A stretch of 7,403 bases of DNA from Oscillospiraceae bacterium (GCA_902797915.1 CADBUK010000131.1:1-7403); one strand, 5' to 3'. Shown: positions 1 through 5,365, counted from the stretch's first letter. Notes: a model not told the origin generated them from the letters alone. Numbers and translations: made by a program.

Positions 1-126
1 AAGCACGAGGGAATGATACTCGGCACGGCGGCGCAGATGTTCACCATTGCGGGCCCCGTTATAGTTTACGGCACGGCAACAAGCTTTATTTACGGGCTGA
101 TAATTTTTATATTTAAGCTATATTAA
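1..126 (+). CDS. C-terminal fragment of an unrecognised integral membrane protein
   Basis: Frame 1 is open from the window edge to a TAA at 124-126, giving the last 41 residues of a protein whose start lies outside the window. The fragment is strongly hydrophobic. A Gly/Ala/Thr-rich segment (GTAAQMFTIAGPVIVYG) is followed by FIYGLIIFIF and a short basic tail, KLY, which looks like one or two final membrane helices of a transporter or permease. I do not recognise the family from this piece. It converges on the DtxR-like gene, and the stop codon overlaps the left arm of a shared terminator. Convergence gives no evidence that the two genes act together. The coding frame is well supported by composition and by the terminator placed directly at its stop; the function is unknown. 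Confidence 0.7.
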   Translation, partial: KHEGMILGTAAQMFTIAGPVIVYGTATSFIYGLIIFIFKLY

Positions 127-151
127 AAGGGCTGTCAATGACAGCCCTTTT
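125..151. terminator. Bidirectional intrinsic terminator between convergent genes
   Basis: A 12-bp perfect stem, AAAAGGGCTGTC (125-136) against GACAGCCCTTTT (140-151), closes a 3-base loop AAT. Its A-rich and T-rich flanks give a U-tract in both directions. It overlaps the stop codon of the plus-strand fragment and ends 2 bases from the stop of the minus-strand regulator, so it can terminate both transcripts. Confidence 0.9.
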
Positions 152-152
152 G

Positions 153-512
153 TTATGAAAATGCCTGTTTCAGTTTATCAAAGGTATCGTCGCTGACAAC
201 GTGCTCTATGCGGCAGGCTTCCTCCTCCGCAGTTTCTTCGTCAACGCCGATGGAAATAAGCTTTTCCTTAAAAAATATATGACGCTCATAAATCTTGTCC
301 GCAACCTCCTGACCGACTTCGGTCAAAAGCAGATGACCGTGCTCGTCAACATCAACAAAGCCGCCGTCCCGCAAGATTGAAACCGCCTGAGAAATGCTGG
401 GCTTGGAATAATTCAAAAACCTTGCCAAATCAATTGAACGCACATAGCCGTTTTTGTTTTTAAGGATTAAAATTGCCTCCAAATAATCCTCGCCTGAAGA
501 ATGAATTTTCAT
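153..512 (-). CDS. DtxR/MntR-family metal-dependent transcriptional regulator
   Basis: A 119-residue protein with an N-terminal winged helix-turn-helix (about residues 5-70; recognition helix near NYSKPSISQAVSILRD) and a metal-binding/dimerisation region (about 71-119; ERHIFF, then ACRIEHVVSDD). Aligned by eye to B. subtilis MntR, the predicted ligands are D9, E12, H78, E103 and H104. The position of MntR E99 is C100, as in DtxR (C102). The protein therefore mixes a Mn-type Asp with a DtxR-type Cys, and the metal (Mn, Fe or Zn) cannot be assigned. It is shorter than MntR (142 residues) and lacks the SH3-like domain of DtxR. The start is ATG at 512, with a GAAAGGAA ribosome site just upstream (520-527). 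It has its own promoter and is separated from the upstream ATPase by a terminator. It may autoregulate through the repeats at 543-553 and 590-600. Family confidence is high; regulon unknown. Confidence 0.92.
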   Translation of the reverse strand: MKIHSSGEDYLEAILILKNKNGYVRSIDLARFLNYSKPSISQAVSILRDGGFVDVDEHGHLLLTEVGQEVADKIYERHIFFKEKLISIGVDEETAEEEACRIEHVVSDDTFDKLKQAFS

Positions 513-535
513 ATCGTCGTTCCTTTCGGATAAAA

Positions 536-600
536 AAGTTAATAATACCTAACTTATAATATACCACAAGAAAGCAACGTTGTCAATTTGTTAGGTAATA
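536..600. promoter_or_regulatory. Candidate operator half-sites flanking the regulator promoter
   Basis: TAATACCTAAC (543-553) and GTTAGGTAATA (590-600) form an inverted pair matching at 10 of 11 positions, one just downstream of the -10 and one just upstream of the -35. The downstream copy also sits in a 20-bp imperfect palindrome (536-555) with perfect AAGTTA/TAACTT ends. The TTAGGT core resembles half-sites bound by DtxR/IdeR-type proteins (TTAGGTTAGCCTAACC-like). I infer autoregulation by the adjacent DtxR-family protein; binding is not shown by the sequence. Confidence 0.5.
558..586 (-). promoter_or_regulatory. Sigma-A-type promoter of the DtxR-like regulator
   Basis: On the minus strand a consensus -35 TTGACA (581-586) lies exactly 17 bases from a -10 TATATT (558-563). 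It is about 45 bases upstream of the ATG at 512, and no other gene intervenes. The match and spacing are near ideal, so the regulator probably has its own start site downstream of the ATPase terminator. Confidence 0.82.
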
Positions 601-643
601 AAAATCTCACATCTGAAAAATTTTATAATTTTTGATAAAAAAC

Positions 644-676
644 GGCAGGTATTATACAATGAGTATAATACCTGCC
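644..676 (-). terminator. Intrinsic terminator after the P-type ATPase gene
   Basis: A 14-bp perfect stem (644-657 against 663-676) has a 5-base loop AATGA. On the minus strand it is followed by GTTTTTTATC, giving a U-tract. It lies 19 bases past the ATPase stop and separates the efflux operon from the regulator gene. A weaker T-run on the plus side (683-688) could allow some reverse termination, but no plus-strand gene needs it. Confidence 0.92.
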
Positions 677-694
677 TTAAAGTTTTTTAAAATA

Positions 695-2566
695 TTACAG
701 ATTTTTAACACGCAGTGCGCGGATTGCGTTTAACACCGCAATAACCATTACGCCTACGTCCGCAAAGATTGCAAGCCACATACCCGCAATACCGAGTGCG
801 CCGAGAATAAGGCACAGCACCTTAACGCCGATTGCGAAATAAATATTTTCATACACAATGCGCAGGCATTTTTTTGCAATTTTAATTGCTTTGGGGATTT
901 TAAGCGGGTCATCGTCCATAAGTACCACGTCCGCAGCCTCAATCGCCGCGTCAGAGCCGAGCGCGCCCATTGCAATACCGATGTCTGCAAGGGAAAGCAC
1001 GGGGGCGTCGTTAATTCCGTCGCCCGCGAAGGCAAGCGACTCGCCGTCCTTCTTTTCGGCAATCAGGCTCTCTACCGCAGTAACCTTATCGGCGGGAAGA
1101 AGCCCGCTTTTATACTCGTCAACACCGAGCTTTTCGGCAACGCTTTTTGCAACGTTTTCAATATCGCCCGTAAGCATAACCGTTTTTCTGACGCCGCTCT
1201 GCCTGAGCTGAGAAATCGCCTCAACAGAGGTTGGCTTAATTGTATCCGCAATTACGAAATGGCCGAGATATTCGCCATCCACTGCGATATGGACTATCGT
1301 GCCGACGCTGTGGCAGGGAATGTATTCGGCGCCGATTTCACGCATTAATTTATCGTTGCCGACTGTAACCGTTTTGCCGTCAACTATTGAAACGACGCCG
1401 TTACCGCTGATTTCGCGTACGCCGCCTATTCTTGATTTATCAATCGGCTTGCCGTACGCCGTCTGAAGACTTTTGCTGATGGGGTGTGAGGAATAGCTTT
1501 CCGCGTGGGCGGCAAGCTCCAGAAGCTGATTTTCATCAATCGGGCTGTGGTGTACCGCGTCCACCTCAAACACGCCCTTGGTTACGGTGCCCGTTTTATC
1601 AAAGGCAACGATTTTAGTTTTTGCAAGGGTTTCAAAATAGTTTGAGCCTTTAATAAGAATACCCTCTCTGCTTGCGCCGCCGATACCCGCAAAAAAGCTT
1701 AGCGGTATGCTGATTACAAGCGCGCAGGGGCAGCTGATAACGAGGAAGGTTAAGGCTCTGTAAATCCAGGTGCTCCAGAGCGGAGGTCTGCCGATAATCA
1801 GCATTACAACGGGCGGCAGAAGCGCGAGCGCTAACGCCAGCGAGCAGACAATCGGGGTATAGAACCTTGCAAATTTAGTAATAAACTGTTCTGATTTTGA
1901 CTTTTTTGAGGTTGAGTTTTCAACCAAATCAAGTATTTTTGAAACGGTGCTTTCGCCGAATTCTTTAGTAGTTTTTATTCTGAGCACGCCGCTCATATTA
2001 ATACAGCCGCTGAGCACCTCGTCGCCCTCGCCCACCTCGCGCGGAACGCTTTCGCCCGTCAGCGCAACGGTGTTGAGGCTTGAGCTTCCGCTTTCAACAA
2101 TGCCGTCAATCGGAACCTTTTCGCCCGGAGAAACAACAATAATTCCGCCGATTTCAACTTCATCGGGGTCAACCTGCACAAGCTCGCCGTCCTGCTCAAC
2201 GTTTGCGTAATCAGGCCGTATATCCATAAGCGCGCCTATGCTTTTGCGGCTTTTGCCGACGGCATAGTTTTGGAACAGCTCGCCAATCTGGTAAAACAGC
2301 ATAACCGCGGCGGCTTCCTTGTATTCGCCGAGCGCCATTGCGCCGAGGCTTGCAACCGCCATAAGAAAGTTTTCGTCTAAAACCTGACCGCGAATAATAC
2401 CCTTGAACGCTTTTTTAAGAATGTCATAGCCTACAATGAGATACGGCACAGCAAAAACGGCAAAGGAAAGCAGGCGGTTTTCTCCGAGGGGAACAAAAAA
2501 CAGCGCAACAAGAATAACCGTTGCGGCAATAATTCTTATAAGCATTTTCTTTTGCTTTTTATTCAT
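695..2566 (-). CDS. cadA: Heavy-metal efflux P-type ATPase, P1B-2 (Zn/Cd/Pb) type without an N-terminal HMA domain
   Basis: A 623-residue inner-membrane pump that would export divalent soft metals using ATP. Eight membrane segments are visible: two N-terminal (about 8-25, 32-50), 67-80 and 81-102, a pair at 235-259 and 268-293, and a final pair at 570-612. Family motifs are complete: actuator TGES (170-173), transmembrane CPC (279-281), phosphorylated Asp in DKTGT (D323), HP (361-362), TGD (466-468) and GDGIND (515-520). K582 and D603 (in FADVG) in the last two helices match the Lys/Asp pair of ZntA/CadA, which favours Zn/Cd/Pb over Cu. CadA and ZntA normally carry an N-terminal metal-binding domain; here the protein starts almost at the first helix, and a separate HMA protein is encoded 33 bases upstream. 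The start is ATG at 2566 with GGGGAGG at 2572-2578. The symbol denotes the class; the actual metal is inferred. Confidence 0.93.
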   Translation of the reverse strand: MNKKQKKMLIRIIAATVILVALFFVPLGENRLLSFAVFAVPYLIVGYDILKKAFKGIIRGQVLDENFLMAVASLGAMALGEYKEAAAVMLFYQIGELFQNYAVGKSRKSIGALMDIRPDYANVEQDGELVQVDPDEVEIGGIIVVSPGEKVPIDGIVESGSSSLNTVALTGESVPREVGEGDEVLSGCINMSGVLRIKTTKEFGESTVSKILDLVENSTSKKSKSEQFITKFARFYTPIVCSLALALALLPPVVMLIIGRPPLWSTWIYRALTFLVISCPCALVISIPLSFFAGIGGASREGILIKGSNYFETLAKTKIVAFDKTGTVTKGVFEVDAVHHSPIDENQLLELAAHAESYSSHPISKSLQTAYGKPIDKSRIGGVREISGNGVVSIVDGKTVTVGNDKLMREIGAEYIPCHSVGTIVHIAVDGEYLGHFVIADTIKPTSVEAISQLRQSGVRKTVMLTGDIENVAKSVAEKLGVDEYKSGLLPADKVTAVESLIAEKKDGESLAFAGDGINDAPVLSLADIGIAMGALGSDAAIEAADVVLMDDDPLKIPKAIKIAKKCLRIVYENIYFAIGVKVLCLILGALGIAGMWLAIFADVGVMVIAVLNAIRALRVKNL

Positions 2567-2599
2567 TACAACCTCCCCTTTCGGCAGGGCTTCGATTAA

Positions 2600-2818
2600 T
2601 TAAAAGAAGATTTCACAGTCATCCTCTACCTTTTTGCAGTTTTTTGCAACCGCCTTCATAACCTCTTTAGGCTCTGCGCCGTCCTCAAACTCAACGGTCA
2701 TTTTAAGCGCCATAAAGTTAACCGTAGCCTCTTTTACGCCCGCGGTTTTATTTGCCGCTGCTTCCATTTTGCTGGCGCAGTTTGCGCAGTCAACGTCTAT
2801 TTTATAGGTCTTTTTCAT
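2600..2818 (-). CDS. Small HMA-domain metal-binding protein (metallochaperone partner of the ATPase)
   Basis: A 72-residue cytosolic protein made of a single heavy-metal-associated domain (beta-alpha-beta-beta-alpha-beta). The metal site is C11-A-N-C14 in the context DVDCANCASKME, where many copper chaperones have GMxCxxC. The acidic residue before the first Cys and the C-terminal EDDCEIFF tail, with an extra Cys, fit a Zn/Cd-type site better than a Cu site, by inference. The chosen ATG at 2818 has an ideal AGGAGG about 8 bases upstream. A longer in-frame start at 2848 would put the first codons inside the promoter-proximal operator and encode the ribosome site, so I reject it. The gene is first in a two-gene operon with the ATPase, 33 bases apart, and probably supplies in trans the metal-binding domain that the pump lacks. 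HMA fold confidence is high; the delivery role is inferred. Confidence 0.9.
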   Translation of the reverse strand: MKKTYKIDVDCANCASKMEAAANKTAGVKEATVNFMALKMTVEFEDGAEPKEVMKAVAKNCKKVEDDCEIFF

Positions 2819-2848
2819 ATCATTAGCCTCCTGAAAAATCAATAACAT

Positions 2849-2871
2849 ATGAACATCTATTCATTTGTTCA
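2849..2871. promoter_or_regulatory. ArsR/SmtB (CzrA)-like operator at the metal-efflux operon start
   Basis: The palindrome ATGAACATCTATTCAT (2849-2864) has perfect ATGAA/TTCAT ends and closely resembles the ATGAACA-N-TTCAT sites bound by SmtB, CzrA, NmtR and CadC-like zinc-family repressors. An overlapping inverted repeat, TGAACA (2850-2855) with TGTTCA (2866-2871), extends it. The site begins just downstream of the -10 box, where a bound repressor would block transcription. The resemblance to the family consensus comes from memory of published operators; no ArsR gene is in this window. Confidence 0.68.
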
Positions 2872-2876
2872 CTCAT

Positions 2877-2904
2877 ATTATAGCACTAAATAATTATATG
2901 TCAA
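2877..2904 (-). promoter_or_regulatory. Sigma-A-type promoter of the hma-ATPase operon
   Basis: On the minus strand TTGACA (2899-2904) and TATAAT (2877-2882) are both perfect consensus hexamers, 16 bases apart. The predicted transcript starts near 2870, inside the operator-like palindrome, leaving about 50 bases before the ATG at 2818. A very strong promoter with an overlapping operator is typical of a tightly repressed, metal-inducible efflux operon. Confidence 0.85.
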
Positions 2905-2996
2905 GAATTAATTATAAAATAGACCTTATAAAGACTTATTTAAAACGGCAGGTTCATAGTTATTCTCCACAGTTTTGTATTAGGCAGAGCTTTTTC
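2905..2996. other. Intergenic stretch downstream of pheA with no clear terminator
   Basis: This lies between the pheA stop and the -35 of the efflux operon. I looked for a U-tailed hairpin on the minus strand and found only a weak, mismatched one near 2921-2936. It includes a 12-base copy (2942-2953) of the 3' arm and U-tract of the ATPase terminator, without a matching 5' arm. Nothing coding is visible. Read-through from pheA into the efflux operon is possible. Confidence 0.5.
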
Positions 2997-4085
2997 TTAG
3001 ATTTCGGTGTGCGGAGAAAATGTTCCCGCCACTTTAAGTTTGTCGCATACCTTGTTTAGTTCTTCCATCATTTTTGTTCCGTTTTCCGCGGCAAGCGTGC
3101 CGTCAAGCTCAATGTAGAAATAGTATTGCCACGAGTGCTTTTTCAGCGGCCTGCTGCGAAGCGCCGTCATATTATACCCGTACTTTCCTATAATGCTTAC
3201 AGCCTTCGCAAGAGAGCCTGCTTCATTTTTTACAGTGAACATCAGCACCGTGCTGGATAAGGCGGCAGAGTTTGCCTGAACCTTGGAAAGAACGGCAAAC
3301 CGCGTAGTGTTTTCGCCGCTTTTATTAATGTTTGTTTCAAGAACCCTGAGACCGTAAAGAGCGGCGGTTTCCTCGCTTGCAATTGCCCCGAGCGCTTTGT
3401 TACCTGAGCTTGCCACAAGCTTGGCGGCAACGGCGGTATTGCTTGCCTCCTCGGTTTCAAAGCCTCTAAGCGAAATATAATCATGACACTGGGCAAGCGC
3501 CTGCGGATGACTGATTACCTTCTTAATATCATCAATTTTTGCATCGGGAACGGCAAGCAGGCTTTGATGAATTTCAAGCTCATAAATTCCGTTGATAAAC
3601 AGCTCGCCTGAAAAAATCAGGTCAATAGTTTGCCCTACCTCGCCCGCATAGCTGTTTTCAATAGGCAGCACGGCAACGTCACATTCGCCGTTAACGACAG
3701 AATTATATGCCGTCTTAAAATCCCTGCAGGAAACGCGGTTGCTTTCGGGAAAAATTCTGCCCGCTGCGTTGTGGGCAAACGCGCCCTCCACGCCGCTGTA
3801 GGCAACCTTCAGCCCGTTTTGCAGCCGATATTGATACGCACGGGATAAAGACATCATATTTCTGAGGTAATCAATATAATAGCTTTTCAGCACATCGCTC
3901 TCAATCAGCGCAGTGTTATTTTCAATTACCCTGCTTTCTCTTTCACTGTCAAGAATAGGCAGACCGAACTGTCTTTTATACTCATATATCTTTTCGGCAG
4001 CGTCCATTCGTTTAACAAACAGCTCTGCCATTTGGGAATCTATTTCGTTTATAATCTTTCTTGTTTCTTCTAAACTGTTTGACAT
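2997..4085 (-). CDS. pheA: Bifunctional chorismate mutase / prephenate dehydratase (P-protein)
   Basis: A 362-residue cytosolic enzyme converting chorismate to prephenate and then to phenylpyruvate, the committed branch to phenylalanine. Domains in order: AroQ-type chorismate mutase (about 4-90), with R9, R26, K37, D46, R49, E50, S81 and Q85 matching the catalytic set of E. coli CM; prephenate dehydratase (about 92-268), with IENS (142-145), HPQALAQC (193-200) and NTTRF (259-263, with the catalytic Thr-Arg-Phe); and a C-terminal ACT domain (about 278-355) for Phe feedback. The ACT effector motifs are AGSL (289-292) and RSRP (310-313) in place of GALV and ESRP, a variant I associate with clostridial P-proteins. 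I chose ATG at 4085 because AGGAAG lies 7 bases upstream; a TTG at 4091 is too close to it. The ribosome site sits in the 14-base gap after aroF, so the two genes are co-transcribed and share the Phe-rich leader. Confidence 0.95.
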   Translation of the reverse strand: MSNSLEETRKIINEIDSQMAELFVKRMDAAEKIYEYKRQFGLPILDSERESRVIENNTALIESDVLKSYYIDYLRNMMSLSRAYQYRLQNGLKVAYSGVEGAFAHNAAGRIFPESNRVSCRDFKTAYNSVVNGECDVAVLPIENSYAGEVGQTIDLIFSGELFINGIYELEIHQSLLAVPDAKIDDIKKVISHPQALAQCHDYISLRGFETEEASNTAVAAKLVASSGNKALGAIASEETAALYGLRVLETNINKSGENTTRFAVLSKVQANSAALSSTVLMFTVKNEAGSLAKAVSIIGKYGYNMTALRSRPLKKHSWQYYFYIELDGTLAAENGTKMMEELNKVCDKLKVAGTFSPHTEI

Positions 4086-4099
4086 AATCAAGCTTCCTT

Positions 4100-5128
4100 T
4101 CAGAGTGTTTCCGCTATATCGAGAATAAGCCGCTCGGTTTTCTCCCAGCCGAGACAGGGGTCGGTTATGGACTTACCGAAGGTGTGTTCTCCGATTTCCT
4201 GCGCGCCGTCTTCTATATAGCTTTCAATCATCAGACCTTTAACAAGCCGTTTTATATTCGCGTTTTGATTGCGGCTGTAAACAATATCCTTTGCAATACG
4301 AATTTGCTCAAGGTATTTCTTTCCCGAATTATTGTGGTTGGTATCCACAATTATAGAAGGATTTTTCAGGTTAGCTTTATTATAGAGCTCCTCAACTCTC
4401 AAAAGGTCTTCGTAGTGGTAATTTGAAACGCTTCTGCCCGTATAATCCACGTAGCCGCGGAGAATGGCGTGAGCGTAGGGGTTACCGTCGCTTGACACCT
4501 CCCAGCCGCGATAGATAAAGGTATGCCCCGACTGCGCCGCTAATATGGAATTCATCATAATACCGTAATCGCCGCCTGTTGGGTTTTTCATTCCTACAGG
4601 AATGTCCAGCCCGCTTGCAGTAAGCCTGTGCTGCTGATTTTCAACCGAACGTGCGCCGACGGCAACATAAGAAAGCAGGTCTGAAAGATAGCGGTAGTTG
4701 TCAGGGTAAAGCATTTCATCCGCGCAGGAAAAACCGTAATCACGCAAAGCAGCCCTGTGAAGCTCGCGGATAGCTACAATTCCCGCATACATATCGGGCT
4801 TTGCTTCAGGGTTCGGCTGATGCAGCATACCCTTGTAGCCGCGGCCCGTGGTTCTTGGCTTATTAGTGTAAATTCTCGGAATGATAATGATTTTATCCGA
4901 AACCTTATCGGCAATTCTGCGCAGTCTGGAAATATACTCAAGAACAGGCTCGCTGTGGTCTGCAGAGCAAGGGCCGATTACAAGTATAAACTTATCCGAG
5001 TGTCCGTCAAACACTGCTTTAATGCTATCGTCACGTTCCGCCTTTACCTGTTCCATTTTCTGCGTAACGGGGAATTCCGCTTTTACCTCCTGTGGTATGG
5101 GAAGCTTTCTGTGAAAAGTCATTTGCAT
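4100..5128 (-). CDS. aroF: 3-deoxy-7-phosphoheptulonate (DAHP) synthase, class I AroF/AroG type
   Basis: A 342-residue cytosolic enzyme that condenses phosphoenolpyruvate and erythrose 4-phosphate to DAHP, the first step of the shikimate pathway. The four metal ligands of E. coli AroG (C61, H268, E302, D326) align with C54 (GPCSADH), H265 (DTNHNNSGKK), E302 (MIESYIEDG) and D323 (ITDPCLGWE). Substrate-binding motifs are KPRTTGRGYKG (90-100), GARSVENQQHR (158-168) and KNPTGG (181-186). The length is near that of AroG (350), with no fused chorismate mutase or ACT domain. The start is ATG at 5128, with GAGGT about 8 bases upstream; the next Met (residue 3) is less well spaced. It is followed after 14 bases by pheA and preceded by a Phe-rich leader and terminator, so expression is predicted to follow phenylalanine supply. 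Whether the enzyme itself is Phe-, Tyr- or Trp-sensitive cannot be read reliably. Confidence 0.95.
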   Translation of the reverse strand: MQMTFHRKLPIPQEVKAEFPVTQKMEQVKAERDDSIKAVFDGHSDKFILVIGPCSADHSEPVLEYISRLRRIADKVSDKIIIIPRIYTNKPRTTGRGYKGMLHQPNPEAKPDMYAGIVAIRELHRAALRDYGFSCADEMLYPDNYRYLSDLLSYVAVGARSVENQQHRLTASGLDIPVGMKNPTGGDYGIMMNSILAAQSGHTFIYRGWEVSSDGNPYAHAILRGYVDYTGRSVSNYHYEDLLRVEELYNKANLKNPSIIVDTNHNNSGKKYLEQIRIAKDIVYSRNQNANIKRLVKGLMIESYIEDGAQEIGEHTFGKSITDPCLGWEKTERLILDIAETL

Positions 5129-5167
5129 AATAGTTACCTCGCTGTTCCGTGTTTTTTTAAATAAAAA

Positions 5168-5198
5168 AGGTGTAGCACCCGGTTAAAGTGCTACACCT
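5168..5198 (-). terminator. Attenuator terminator in the aroF-pheA leader
   Basis: A perfect 11-bp stem, AGGTGTAGCAC (5188-5198 as transcribed) with GTGCTACACCT (5168-5178), closes a 9-base loop and is followed on the minus strand by six U (5163-5168) and then AUUU. It lies after the leader peptide stop and 39 bases before the aroF ATG. Because it sits between promoter and structural genes, it would abort transcription unless prevented from folding. Bases 5181-5186 (loop) and 5189-5194 (5' arm) can instead pair with the end of the leader ORF. Confidence 0.92.
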
Positions 5199-5250
5199 AA
5201 TGTGAATTATTAACTGCTAACTTCACACATTTTTGCATAGCAAATTAACC
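5181..5250 (-). promoter_or_regulatory. Antiterminator pairing of the aroF-pheA attenuator
   Basis: In the minus-strand transcript, GGUUAA (5250-5245) pairs with UUAACC (5186-5181) and UGCUAU (5242-5237) pairs with GUAGCA (5194-5189; one G-U), separated by a 2x2 internal loop. This uses leader codons 24-29 and takes up six bases of the terminator 5' arm plus its loop, so the two folds exclude each other. A smaller hairpin, UGUGAA with UUCACA (5227-5222 and 5206-5201), can form inside its loop around the leader stop. The pairings are seen directly; the switching is inferred. Confidence 0.75.
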
Positions 5251-5321
5251 CCTTCGGCAGTAAAACCAAAGAAGCTAAAGCTAAATGCGAAATTGTTGTT
5301 GAAGTTAAGCTTATTATTCAT
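5223..5321 (-). CDS. Phenylalanine-rich leader peptide controlling aroF-pheA
   Basis: A 32-codon ORF from ATG at 5321 to TGA at 5223-5225, with GAGGA (5327-5331) at good spacing. The peptide begins MNNKLNFNNNFAFSFSFFGF and ends with VNLLCKNV. Phe is at residues 7, 11, 13, 15, 17, 18 and 20, so seven of the first 20 residues, far above chance. It lies between a strong promoter and an intrinsic terminator, upstream of a DAHP synthase and the phenylalanine P-protein. The position and role match the enteric pheL leader, although the residues are not similar. Stalling at Phe codons when charged Phe-tRNA is scarce would leave codons 24-29 free to form the antiterminator; reaching the stop would cover that segment and let the terminator fold. 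It is too short for routine gene calling. The peptide itself probably has no function. The arrangement is seen directly; the mechanism is inferred by analogy. Confidence 0.88.
   Translation of the reverse strand: MNNKLNFNNNFAFSFSFFGFTAEGVNLLCKNV
5245..5308 (-). promoter_or_regulatory. Possible anti-antiterminator (1:2) pairing in the leader
   Basis: UUAACUUC (5308-5301, leader codons 5-7) can pair over 8 bp, including two G-U, with GGGGUUAA (5252-5245). This sequesters the upstream half of the antiterminator and would favour the terminator when no ribosome is present. Nearly all the Phe codons lie in its 48-base loop. The long loop and G-U pairs make it weaker than the other two folds. Confidence 0.45.
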
Positions 5322-5351
5322 ACTTTTCCTCAAATTGCTAATATTCTTACT

Positions 5352-5365
5352 TGCGCTTCAGCGCA
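5352..5365 (-). other. Short 5' hairpin at the start of the aroF leader RNA
   Basis: UGCGC-UGAA-GCGCA forms a 5-bp GC-rich stem with a 4-base loop about 7-20 bases from the predicted transcript start and upstream of the leader ribosome site. It might protect the 5' end or help pace polymerase. It does not overlap the three attenuator segments. Confidence 0.5.

Noticed and set aside
858..2210. Open frames on the plus strand and in other minus frames inside the ATPase gene
   Set aside because: They run antisense or out of frame to a gene with complete family motifs, show low-complexity Ser/Pro/Leu-rich translations and lack ribosome sites.
2819..2848. Ten-residue N-terminal extension of the HMA protein starting at 2848
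   Set aside because: Those codons contain the AGGAGG ribosome site for the ATG at 2818, and the first ATG lies next to the operator-like palindrome; the shorter start gives a standard HMA N-terminus.
2921..2936. Possible terminator hairpin after pheA (AGACCTTATAAAGACT)
   Set aside because: The near-palindrome has two internal mismatches, a loop of only two bases and no GC-rich stem, so it is not credible as a terminator.
4086..4091. TTG start of pheA at 4091
   Set aside because: The ribosome site AGGAAG is too close to this TTG and correctly spaced for the ATG at 4085.
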